Assembly (NCBI GenBank): GCA_014526335.1
Contig: JACTAT010000043.1
Coordinates: forward strand, 2,391,206 to 2,455,205
DNA: 64,000 nt
Source: Chrysaora quinquecirrha
Taxonomy: Eukaryota; Cnidaria; Scyphozoa; Semaeostomeae; Pelagiidae
Reading direction: 5' to 3'
The notes below the pieces were generated by a model, which was not told where the DNA came from, ran no database searches, and was given only the letters and a program-made list of their open reading frames with translations. Of this stretch, positions 56,684-64,000 are shown one piece after another. Position 1 is the first letter of the stretch, and each line of letters starts with the position of its first letter. The translations under genes were made by a program, and so were the position numbers.

Positions 56684-57967
56684 AATATTTTTCATGAAAA
56701 TGCTATATTTTTCTTCAAGAGTAGAAACCGAATCGCTTACAAAGCTAACGTCAGTAGATTTTAGATCATTTGAAAATTCAATTTCGTTTAATCCTTTGAT
56801 ATTACGCTTTATAATATCATCACTAATTTCTCTGTCAATATTTAGATTCAGCATAGCAAAATTAGGCATATGGTCAGATACTTGTGAAATAAGGTTACCA
56901 CTGCTTAGTTTAAAATTTATTGCGTTTATGAATATATTATCAATTAAAGTCGGGCGCTCGCTACCTAAATATCTACAGAGGGTTGAAGAATTAGGGGCTG
57001 AAAAAAGTTAGAGAACATGAGGTTAACGAATTCTTCAGCGTGTACGTTTTTATCAAAGCGCAGAAGATCAATGTTGAAATCACCCGATATTAGAACAATT
57101 TTATTTTCTTTGCTAATTTTTTTAAATGTTGAATCACAATAGCTTAAAAATTTAGTAGGGTCCTTGCGTGGGTGATTATAAATTGCTGCTTAAACAATAT
57201 TTCTTCTTTGGAATTTTCAATTTCAATCCAGAAAGCTTCAAACTCACAGTTATCATTTTTAAAGTTTTATTTAGTTTAGTACGTTCCTTCACCTTTAAAT
57301 TTTCAGAGACAAAGAAACCAGAGCCTCCACCTTTAGTTTGGCTTTTTTGGCCAATATAACTTTGAAAGCCAGGGAGAACTAAGTTATCAAAAAGATCTTT
57401 ATTTGAATCATTATGCCAAGTTTCGGTCACAGCTATGGCATGAAAGTTATGATCCAGCTCATTGCATAACAATTCTAGAGAATCTTTATTTTTTAGCAAG
57501 GATTGAATGTTAGTATGCAATAAACTAAATCTGTTACCATCTTTAGGCTTTGAGTTCTTCGATAATTTATGAAAATTATGACTAGTATAGTAATCGGTAT
57601 GAAATTTTGCATAGTTATCGATATCATTATCAAAGAGATGGTCATGTTCTTTTAGATCTAGTTTATTTAGTTTTAGTAAATCAAACAGGCGGTAGTCTTC
57701 TAGTTTTAATTCATTTCCCTTACACGTGCAGTTAAAATTAGAATAAAAGCTTAGCGACGTTAACTGTTGATCGTCAATATCGCAAAAAGGAAACTTAGAT
57801 CGCCAGCATGTCATGCAACACCATTGGTTTAAAATTTTAATTGTGTCCGTTGATTGCCAGGACTGAAGTGCCGAACATTTTCGATGAATCAGATGTTTAC
57901 AATCATTACAGGGAGTGGCTTTACTAACGTCACGAACAGCTTTGTTACATACATTACATTTCCTCAT
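56684..57967 (-). pseudogene. LINE ORF2, second finger and AP-like endonuclease
   Basis: Begins with a Cys/His finger (CNVCNKAV, CNDCKHLIHRKC, WCCMTCW). Then comes the endonuclease: LLHTNIQSLLKNKDSLELL, AIAVTETWH (catalytic Glu), GGGSGFFV, then in shifted frames LISGDFNIDLL and QVSDHMPNFAML (the terminal SDH motif). The frame changes near 57190 and 56985. This endonuclease nicks target DNA to prime reverse transcription in non-LTR elements. Confidence 0.85.
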
Positions 57968-58015
57968 AAAACCATGTTTTGCTGACGTAAGTGCCTCAAG
58001 TAATTTTTCACACTT

Positions 58016-58264
58016 TTATGTTGGATTAGCCAATGTATTACGAAATTGGTTTTCATTAAGCGATTGAAAAGGTAATGCTTCGTTTAAGCAGAACCTACAA
58101 AACCAAATCGAGCTTAAGTTTTCAGCTAAAAAATCAAATCTTGCCGAATCAATTGACGAACATTTGAAATGGTACCAATTGTCACATTTATCGCAACAGA
58201 TTGATTTTTGGTTATCAAATACCCTCTTAAAACATTTAGGGCATTTGACAACTTCATCTATCAT
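58016..58264 (-). pseudogene. LINE ORF2 N-terminus, PHD-type zinc finger
   Basis: Starts MIDEVVKCPKC and continues ICCDKCDNWYHFKCSS and WFCRFC, a Cys4-His-Cys3 PHD-like pattern seen at the start of ORF2 in several invertebrate CR1/L2-like elements. Its ATG overlaps the ORF1 stop as ATGA (58264-58261), suggesting coupled termination and reinitiation. An in-frame TAA at 58018-58016 separates it from the rest of ORF2; the frame itself continues. Confidence 0.85.
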
Positions 58265-58827
58265 TTCACCTGGTTTTGGGGTTCAAGATCTGATATTAAA
58301 AACGTATGTAAACGCATTTCTTCTTTCTTCTTTCTATTCACAAACTTCGTAATTATAATCGGGTCTCCTTTCGATTTCTTGGCTCTGTGGCTTGCAGCAA
58401 TGCCCTCCTTCGTTATTACCACTCCAATTTCTTTTCCTAGCGCAATTGTTATCTCTTCGGTGTTTTCATTTTCTTTCGGGGGAACACCACTGATCTCGAT
58501 ACATTCTCGCCTGCCGTGCTGTTCTAATTCATTTAATGCACTTTTCTGCCCCTCTTGGTCTATACGCAGAGCTTTTGGCAACTTCATTAGATGGTCTCCT
58601 GTTTTCTTCTGCGATTCATATTGTTGACCAATAAATTCGGCAGATTTCTCAACCTCTTCAACTCTTTTATCCAATACTTTGATCTTTTCAATTATTTCAA
58701 GATTGAAGGAATCAATTTTGGTTTCCAACATATCCAGCCTTTTATTCAAATTTTCTTCTTGTCTTTTTAGCATAGATACAATGATTTCCATGTTAGCGCC
58801 ACCAGAATCCGTCTCTTTTGAAGCCAT
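58261..58827 (-). CDS. LINE ORF1 protein, coiled coil plus RNA-binding-like domain
   Basis: An intact 188-codon frame. The N-terminal half has strong heptad spacing (LKRQEENLNKRLDMLETKI and following, residues about 18-65), typical of trimerising LINE ORF1 proteins. The C-terminal half has CIEISGVPPKENENTEE and ASHRAKKSKGDPIIITKFVN, a pattern shared by ORF1 proteins of many invertebrate CR1/L2-type elements. It probably coats the element RNA. The ORF ends at the ATGA overlap with ORF2. It is intact although ORF2 is broken. Confidence 0.85.
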   Translation of the reverse strand: MASKETDSGGANMEIIVSMLKRQEENLNKRLDMLETKIDSFNLEIIEKIKVLDKRVEEVEKSAEFIGQQYESQKKTGDHLMKLPKALRIDQEGQKSALNELEQHGRRECIEISGVPPKENENTEEITIALGKEIGVVITKEGIAASHRAKKSKGDPIIITKFVNRKKKEEMRLHTFLISDLEPQNQVK

Positions 58828-58900
58828 TCTCGCAGTTGATTTTATAAAAATTCGTTTGTTTATAAGTATAAGGCACTAGGTATTAGTAAAAATGACAAAG

Positions 58901-59207
58901 CATTCCAGGAAAAAACATAAAAGGATAAAATAAATAAAAAAAAATAAAAAGCTTAATACATTTTATGAATTTTGACTCTTTATCCAGAGCGAGCAAATTC
59001 ACGTCCGCATGCCAGACTGTCATGCGCAATTTTTACTATTTAACACGCAATGTTATGCTATTTGTGTGCATGGCAACCATAAGCGAGAGATAAGGACAAA
59101 AGGAAAACAAAATCACTCGCGGGTGTCACCCATGATGACACCCTTGGGAATACGAAGTTCAAAAAATGTATACTTGACATGGATGACACCCACGATTAAT
59201 CAACTGA
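58901..59207. other. Between the LINE 5' end and the unknown gene's stop codon
   Basis: Includes the 3'-UTR side of the unknown minus-strand gene. GACACCC motifs near 59120-59190 echo the palindromic repeat at 32.55 kb. ATTAATCAACTGATTAAT (59195-59212) is a near-palindrome overlapping the gene's end. Nothing else was recognised. Confidence 0.35.
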
Positions 59208-59304
59208 TTAATGTGGGTGTAACCCATTGAGTAGAAGCGAAGGGGCTACAGCCCCAATGTCAGGGATGACCTGCTGCTCTTTCGGGTGCATCACGGAAAC
59301 ACTC
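59208..59304 (-). CDS. Unknown host gene, terminal coding exon
   Basis: The acceptor is TTTCTTTCTCTTCAG before 59304. The first base completes a Trp codon from the previous exon (phase 2); then 31 codons (SVSVMHPKEQQ ... LLLNGLHPH) and TAA fit exactly. I do not recognise a domain. Confidence 0.6.
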
Positions 59305-59430
59305 CTGAAGAGAAAGAAATTCATTAAGCTATGCCATTGAGACATTTTCCAGAAGCTTACAGCTGTGCTAAATGACCCTGTTATTAGAACGATTTGTACA
59401 GATATGTTTCTTTTATATTTCAACACTTAC

Positions 59431-59962
59431 CATGAGTCATTTGTCCTTTTCCCTTCTTCTTCACAGGTTTTTGGCAGCTGACACAAGGCTAGCGATTCTT
59501 TTTCCATCTGATCAGCCCGAATCATACATGTTGCCTTTCCCGGATATGTCTCTGGAGATGTACCAAAGTGACTAGGTATGTCGCTACCTTCAAAAAGTTG
59601 TTGGCACAGTGTTTCTAGTGTTATCAGCTCTGTCATATCGCTACTGTTGTACATGTTTTCAGCTCCTGCAATATCCTCTGTATGTAAATCACCTTTTTTA
59701 TCATGTTTCGCCGCTCTTCTCTTCAGGAGCATCTTCTCTACGTCACTAACATTAATTAGGTAGTAGCCACCTTTTTTATGGCCGAATTTCCCTTGAAGAT
59801 CGACTTGCACTGAACCCTTTGCTATAACCGCTTTCATTCCATGTCTGCTCATAAAAGAGCGGAGTGCACTACTTGACCAGTCTGGAAACAACTGTCTTTG
59901 AACATCATCTTTGCTGACAAAGCTTTCACCATTCATATTAACTTGATAGAGTCCTTTGCCAC
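59431..59962 (-). CDS. Unknown host gene, large internal exon
   Basis: 532 nt, bounded by TTTTTATTGCAG (acceptor, phase 1) and GTAAGT (59430-59425, phase 2), open throughout. It encodes VSKDDVQRQLFPDWSSSALR, FMSRHGMKAVIAKGSVQVDL, GHKKGGYYLINVSDVEKMLL and then a more acidic, probably disordered tail. The basic MLLKRRAAKHDKK could be a nuclear localisation signal. The region around FPDWSSSALRSF looks like a folded domain, but I cannot name it. The four exons' phases agree without adjustment, which strongly supports a real gene. Its 5' end lies outside the window or was not found. Confidence 0.65.
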
Positions 59963-60084
59963 CTGCAATAAAAATTTAACGACAAATTGATATGAGCATT
60001 TCAACCCATCAAAGTAGCTATTAATGTCTCTTAGCTGATTGGGCTTTTGTGTCTATGACATAGAGTTGTCACGGCTCACAGCCT

Positions 60085-60180
60085 AGTGATATTCCTCAAT
60101 GTCACTGAAAGATAGCCCCCCCCCCCCATATTACTGCACACTATCCACTTTACTGAAAGAGAACCTGAACGATACTGTGG
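60085..60180. repeat. Degenerate copy of the 22-bp-type satellite (locus 4)
   Basis: CTAGTGATATTCCTCAATGT, then CATATTACTGCACACTATCC and ACTTTACTGAAAG, resembles the 28 kb and 40 kb satellites in the plus orientation. It lies in an intron of the unknown gene and is much shorter than the other loci. Confidence 0.5.
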
Positions 60181-60785
60181 AGTCGTTACCTAGGGTGGTT
60201 CAGTTCAACTCTAAGCCTCATAGCGCAAATGCTAAGAGCAATAACTAGAGGAATGTGTTATGAGTTTTACAATCTAACATTACAAATCTAACATTTACAA
60301 TCTAACTCCCACACTTTCGACCAAACCTTAGTCCTGAATTACCAACTACCCATACTGCAGCATCATGCCACACTGCTATTTTCTTGTCCCTGCATTTCAA
60401 ATTTAAGCCCATATATCAAATCAATGCTATATTATCTCCTAAACCTAGAAATCCCAACAAATCGCCCTACCTAGAATTCCCATACTGGTCAAATGGCCTG
60501 TGGCAACAATTTTGTGAAATTGCTGACGTCTACATATTAGTTTCCGTCTCTCCAAATTAACGACTTTTTTGCTCATATATTGATTTAACAGAGTGTAAAA
60601 ATCTGATATTTTAAAGTCCATCCTAGTTTAATAAATCTTCAAATTGAGGGCCTTTTGGCGCTTTTTTACAACAGGTTTACACACGCTATATTTCAATGAC
60701 TTGTGAGTTCAACTTCATATTTGATCTCTAGGTTCTGCTAAATTCAGTAAGTGTTAAAAGGAAAAATGGAATTGCTCATTCTTAC

Positions 60786-60917
60786 CACCTTGAACATTTA
60801 TATCGATTTTGCTCAATTGATCGGTTGGAGAGTTCATAGTGGAGTGACATGTTTTTTGGAAACTCTTTATAAGAAACCCAGACTCTCGAATGACCAAAAA
60901 TTTAAGAAACTCCAGTA
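60786..60917 (-). CDS. Unknown host gene, symmetric (1,1) internal exon
   Basis: 132 nt, acceptor AAAAAATTTTCAG before 60917 and donor GTAAGA (60785-60780). It encodes LEFLKFLVIRESGFLIKSF and NSPTDQLSKIDINVQG. Both ends are phase 1, so skipping it keeps the frame. Its end (NVQGG) resembles the end of the upstream exon (VDLGG). It could be a cassette exon. Confidence 0.5.
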
Positions 60918-61074
60918 CTGAAAATTTTTTAGGTAGGAAACTTTCCACCTTGGACAGCAAAAAAGTTTCTTTAATTTCCCGTTGTCGTCTTCAATAAAGA
61001 ATTTCTGTGACAAGCAGCCAAACTGAAAACCCATATGCATTCAAATAAGGAGATTCAAAAATATAGATTCATCA

Positions 61075-61107
61075 TTGAACGTTTCGATCTTATGATCTTC
61101 TTCAGCA
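61075..61107 (-). ncRNA. Hammerhead-like motif in the left pseudo-LTR of element C
   Basis: Minus strand: TTG, CTGAAGA, one extra base, a GATC/GATC stem with a 4-nt ATAA loop, GAAAC, GTT, CAA. Stem I is only three pairs (TTG with CAA) and the stem III loop is essentially zero, as in minimal dimer-type forms. Same layout as in elements A and B. Confidence 0.45.
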
Positions 61108-61556
61108 AACTGTTCTTTACAATAATTGGGGACCTACTTATATACCTAGATTACAATAGGGTAACAAATAAATAAAACCTAATTAGGGAACCTGCCTAAT
61201 ACAATACAATAAAATCAAATAAGTCTAAAGGGGAGGGCCGAGGAGGAAAAGACAATAGCGTCAGAAGACAAAGATTTTAGGAGAAGCAGAGTAATTAGCG
61301 TCGAGGTTGAGAGTGATTTACCGCCTGTCTCAAGAGAAATTAAAAAAACATGAAGACACACACATGCGCAGTAAAGAAAAGAGTAAAAAAAAACAAAAGC
61401 ACAGGTCCCTAAACAGGTTCACACATAAAAGCAAGAAAAAGTACGTAAAAAAACAAACAAACAAACAAAAAAAATAAAATAAAAATAAAAATAAAAACAA
61501 ACAAAAACAAAAAACAAAAAAACAAAAGATAGAAAAAATGCAATAATGGAATAACA

Positions 61557-61935
61557 GGCCTAGGAGTCCACAAGTCTGACATTTAGCCCCCTAGGTGCAA
61601 AAGTATCTAACTTAAACTGCCAGAAACCCTCTCTAACCCTAGAATCTCCACACAACCTGTCAATGATTTGGAAACTAATGTCCTCCTGAAAACCGTGATG
61701 ACCTGCTTCTGAAAAGTGCCTAAAAAACTCTACCTGCCGGACCAATTCCCCTCTATCAAACCTTCTACCACACGACTTGTAATTATTAAACCTATTACGG
61801 AAAGGGGTAAATGTACTGCCCACATACTGTACACCACAAACCTTACAACCCAACAAATAAACAACACCTGAGGAATCACAACCAAACCTAGAATTAATCT
61901 TATACTCTCTACCACTCCCATTATTAGGTTTTTTC
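61557..61935 (-). CDS. GIY-YIG endonuclease domain of Penelope-like element C
   Basis: An open frame begins inside the right pseudo-LTR boundary and reads GVVYLLGCKVCGVQYVGST (the GIY and YIG strands), followed by RNRFNNYKS (the conserved Arg and Asn/Tyr block) and HFSEAGHHGFQEDISFQIID. It ends with LDTFAPRGLNVRLVDS and a stop at about 61557. This matches the C-terminal nuclease of Penelope-like elements that generates nicks for integration. Without the RT it is a 5'-truncated copy. It is related to elements A and B only at domain level. Confidence 0.8.
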
Positions 61936-62010
61936 CCTAATTAGGTTTTATTTCTTTGTTACCCTATTGTAATCTAGGTATATAAGTAGGTCCCCAATTA
62001 TTGTAAAGAA

Positions 62011-62050
62011 CAGTTTGCTGAAGAAGATCATAAGATCGAAACGTTCAATG
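62011..62050 (+). ncRNA. Hammerhead-like motif in the right pseudo-LTR of element C
   Basis: Identical core to the motif at 61075-61107 but on the plus strand, because the right pseudo-LTR is inverted: CTGAAGA at 62018-62024, GAAAC at 62038-62042, stem I TTG/CAA. Confidence 0.45.
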
Positions 62051-62372
62051 ATGAATCTATATTTTTGAATCTCCTGTTTAAATATTTTATATAGATAAAG
62101 GAAAATAGGTAGCTTTTTGTCATAGTTGCATTCAAATAAGATAGATAAATGGGTTTGCAACATCATTCAGACAGAGTAACTATGTTGCCCATATGGATGT
62201 TGAAGACTTTCAGTACTGGATCAACCTTTTAGTTTCTTATAAAAAATACGTGTATATGTTATCTTTGTATAATGAGTAATCTTTCGTCTATGAAAGTAAT
62301 ATTATGAGATGAGCGCTTGTTCACATGTCTATTTTCCTAATAAAATTCTAAATTTCAATTATTTGTACTTAC

Positions 62373-62537
62373 CACCTAGGTCGACCGTGTCCCCTTGCAT
62401 TGGTGTGTTGCTATCTTGTAGTTTTTTGTCTTCGTTTCTTTCCTGATTTCCAATATCTTCAATTCGACGGCTAATTATGACAAATGATTTGTTTTCTTCT
62501 CCATTGCAGTCCATATCCATATCATGAAAAAGATACT
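62373..62537 (-). CDS. Unknown host gene, upstream symmetric (1,1) exon
   Basis: 165 nt with acceptor TTTCTACTGCACAG before 62537 and donor GTAAGT (62372-62367), both phase 1, open for 54 codons: YLFHDMDMDCNGEENKSFVI, RRIEDIGNQERNEDKKL, TPMQGDTVDLG. It is charged and low in hydrophobics after the first half, probably disordered. It joins in frame to the exon at 60917 or directly to that at 59962. Upstream exons were not found before the window ends. Confidence 0.55.
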
Positions 62538-63178
62538 CTGTGCAGTAGAAATGTAAATATACAGCACTTATGACAATCAGTTAATTTAAGAAAAAGGTTC
62601 ACCAATCTGCTTTTTTCCCTTGCTACTTTCCTATATTGTCTACTTGTCTGTCTGGAAGTCTGAAATCTCTACACTTGGGATTCGGTGCTCTATGGCGACC
62701 TTTTATACCCTAATGGTGACAACTAGATACAAAGACAACAAGGGGAATTATTGTAGCAACGCACCATAGCAACACTCTTCTTTGTTTTCAATTTCCTTAC
62801 TTTTTCCTCCTCGTTAACACTTAACTCTTTATGCGCTTTTCTTTACTTCACACTCGCTTTTATTTATCTCTGCATCTCTTCACAACCGCCTTGTTTATTT
62901 AATTATTGTTAATAGAATTTTTAGTTAGTTAGATTTTGATTTACATTGGTACGCACGAAAAAACACGAGCTTCTGAGTTATTTCAGAATCGAAACCTATA
63001 CAGCGCAAGTTTGGTGAGATCATTTTAATTATTATATATACTAGCTTTAGTAAATGCATCTCATAATAATGTTTACTAAATTGGTGACCACGTTTTTCTA
63101 TGTTTTCGTCGTATTGGTTGGTTGTTTCGCTCGCTTGTTTACTTCATCATTCTGTACATATCATCAATCGTATCAACA
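62538..63178. other. Probable LTR/leader of the gypsy-like element; no gene
   Basis: TTGGTGACC at 63081-63089 resembles the leader that follows the LTR in many Ty3/gypsy elements. A possible LTR start, TGTAGCAACG, lies at 62751. Neither end was proven, as no second LTR is in the window. Confidence 0.35.
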
Positions 63179-64000
63179 TGAGTCTTTCGCATTCAAACAT
63201 CGTTTCTTCTACACAATCTTCGTCATTAGAAGATCACGAAATACAGATTATTCAAGCTCAAATACACAACCTCGCTAGTATTATCAAAAGTTTATCAAAT
63301 GAACTCAATTACGATTCTCAACACTCGAATTCTCAATCTAATTCGCATAATCGTTCATCGCCTCACTCAAACTGTTGGTATCACGAACAATTCGGATCTA
63401 AAGCTCAGAAATGCACTTAACCATGTTCATTTTCAACTAGAATCAAGCCTAACTCATCAACTCAGGAAACCACACCCGCTACGCTAGCAACACAAAGTCT
63501 TCCTGTTTCAAACACGCCTCACAACAGTCGCCTTTTCTTTGTCACCGATCGTACGACAGGTACTCGTTTCTTGGTTGACACTCGTGCTGATGTCAGCGTA
63601 CTGCCTCCTCCTCGTTCTGCAAAACAGAAAATTTCAAATTTTACTTTGCAAGCTGTCAATCGCTCATCTATCGCTACTTACGGAGAAAAATCTATGACTT
63701 TAGATCTCGGACTTCGCCGTACGTTCAGATGAATTTTCATCCTTGCAGATATTCCCACTCCTATCATTGCTGCCGATTTTCTTGCACATTTTAATCTTAC
63801 TGTGGATGTTCGTCAACGCAAACTCATCGACACCACTACTAGTTTATGTATTCACGGAATTCAATCGTCAGACCAATCACCTCAAATTATGTTCAGTATT
63901 CCTAACTCTGATTCCAAATATCAATCGCTTATTAAACAGTTTCCAGACCTCACTCGTCCTAGTTATAAAGAATCTGCCATCAAACATTCAGTCACACACC
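63179..64000 (+). pseudogene. Ty3/gypsy-like gag-end and pol start, broken, runs off window
   Basis: One frame from 63179 carries a Cys/His knuckle-like CWYHEQFGSKAQKC, then a stop (TAA, 63418-63420). It continues with the aspartic protease region, RLFFVTDRTTGTRFLVD, where the expected D-T-G-A catalytic triad reads D-T-R-A. Later come a second stop (TGA, 63730-63732) and PTPIIAADFLAHF, then the linker before the reverse transcriptase. Most of gag is absent upstream, so the copy also has a 5' internal deletion. The element lies upstream of the unknown host gene's last visible exon, on the opposite strand. Two stops, a changed active-site Gly and the missing gag all say it is dead. Confidence 0.8.

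Larger units (their letters stand above)
53223..58900 (-). mobile_element. CR1/L2-like LINE, nearly full length, interrupted
   Basis: A non-LTR retrotransposon on the minus strand with ORF1, ORF2 (two zinc fingers, AP-like endonuclease, RT) and an A/T-rich 3' tail near 53225-53300. It inserted beside the CTAGT end of repeat copy 2, and a hAT-type element later split its RT. It carries several stops and frameshifts. The 5' limit near 58900 is approximate. Confidence 0.88.
61049..62074 (-). mobile_element. Penelope-like element C remnant between inverted pseudo-LTRs
   Basis: The left copy (61049-61190) and right copy (61934-62074) are about 141-bp inverted repeats with few differences (GATTCAAAAATATAGATTCA at the outer ends, AATAAAACCTAATTAGGGAA at the inner ends). 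Inverted terminal copies are known for Penelope-like elements. Only the GIY-YIG coding end lies between them; the RT is absent. The A-rich run at 61440-61530 is the 3'-noncoding region read backwards. The element sits in an intron of the unknown host gene, in the same orientation as that gene. Confidence 0.8.

Overview
This window is AT-rich metazoan nuclear DNA that is gene-poor and dominated by repeats. Ordinary GT-AG spliced exons are present, one gene is the ciliary transport gene IFT140, and the mobile elements (GIY-YIG Penelope-like elements, a CR1/L2-like LINE with PHD-type fingers, ZMYM1-like hAT, PIF/Harbinger, Ty3/gypsy) fit an early-branching marine invertebrate. A cnidarian is my best guess, but the sequence alone does not settle it.

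Layout. 1-12.1 kb: a decayed PIF/Harbinger transposase, then the first two coding exons of IFT140 on the minus strand (11923-12069 and 3417-3638). They are separated by an 8.3 kb intron holding two Penelope-like elements joined head to head and a broken reverse-transcriptase element with a restriction-like nuclease tail. 12.7-28.2 kb: one uninterrupted 15.5 kb minisatellite of a 50-bp unit (about 310 copies by length), starting about 0.66 kb upstream of the first IFT140 coding exon and showing higher-order duplications. 28.4-40.8 kb: a 22-bp-type satellite at both ends, on opposite strands, enclosing a 6.5 kb inverted-repeat (foldback-like) structure, a hexamer array, an ATC microsatellite and a 1.2 kb terminal-inverted-repeat element with a near-perfect 8-bp target duplication. 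40.8-48.1 kb: little recognisable host sequence, a compact foldback element with a minisatellite core (42944-43917), and an N-terminally truncated hAT transposase ORF of 497 codons. 49-53.2 kb: a duplicated dispersed repeat carrying 51-bp minisatellites; one copy is interrupted by a solo LTR. 53.3-58.9 kb: a CR1/L2-like LINE on the minus strand, split by a hAT-type element that itself holds another element. 59.2-62.5 kb: four phase-compatible minus-strand exons forming the 3' part of an unidentified host gene, with a Penelope-like remnant between inverted pseudo-LTRs in one intron. 63.1-64 kb: the start of a broken Ty3/gypsy pol region running off the window.

The most informative signals are: hammerhead-ribozyme-like folds at the ends of the Penelope-like elements, with stem sequence that differs but stays paired between copies; the large array next to IFT140; three inverted-repeat elements, two of them with tandem repeats inside; and a readable insertion history (dispersed repeat, then LINE, then hAT, then a nested element). 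Only the two IFT140 exons and the four-exon unknown gene look like host coding sequence. Almost every other long open frame belongs to a transposon or is a by-product of tandem repetition.
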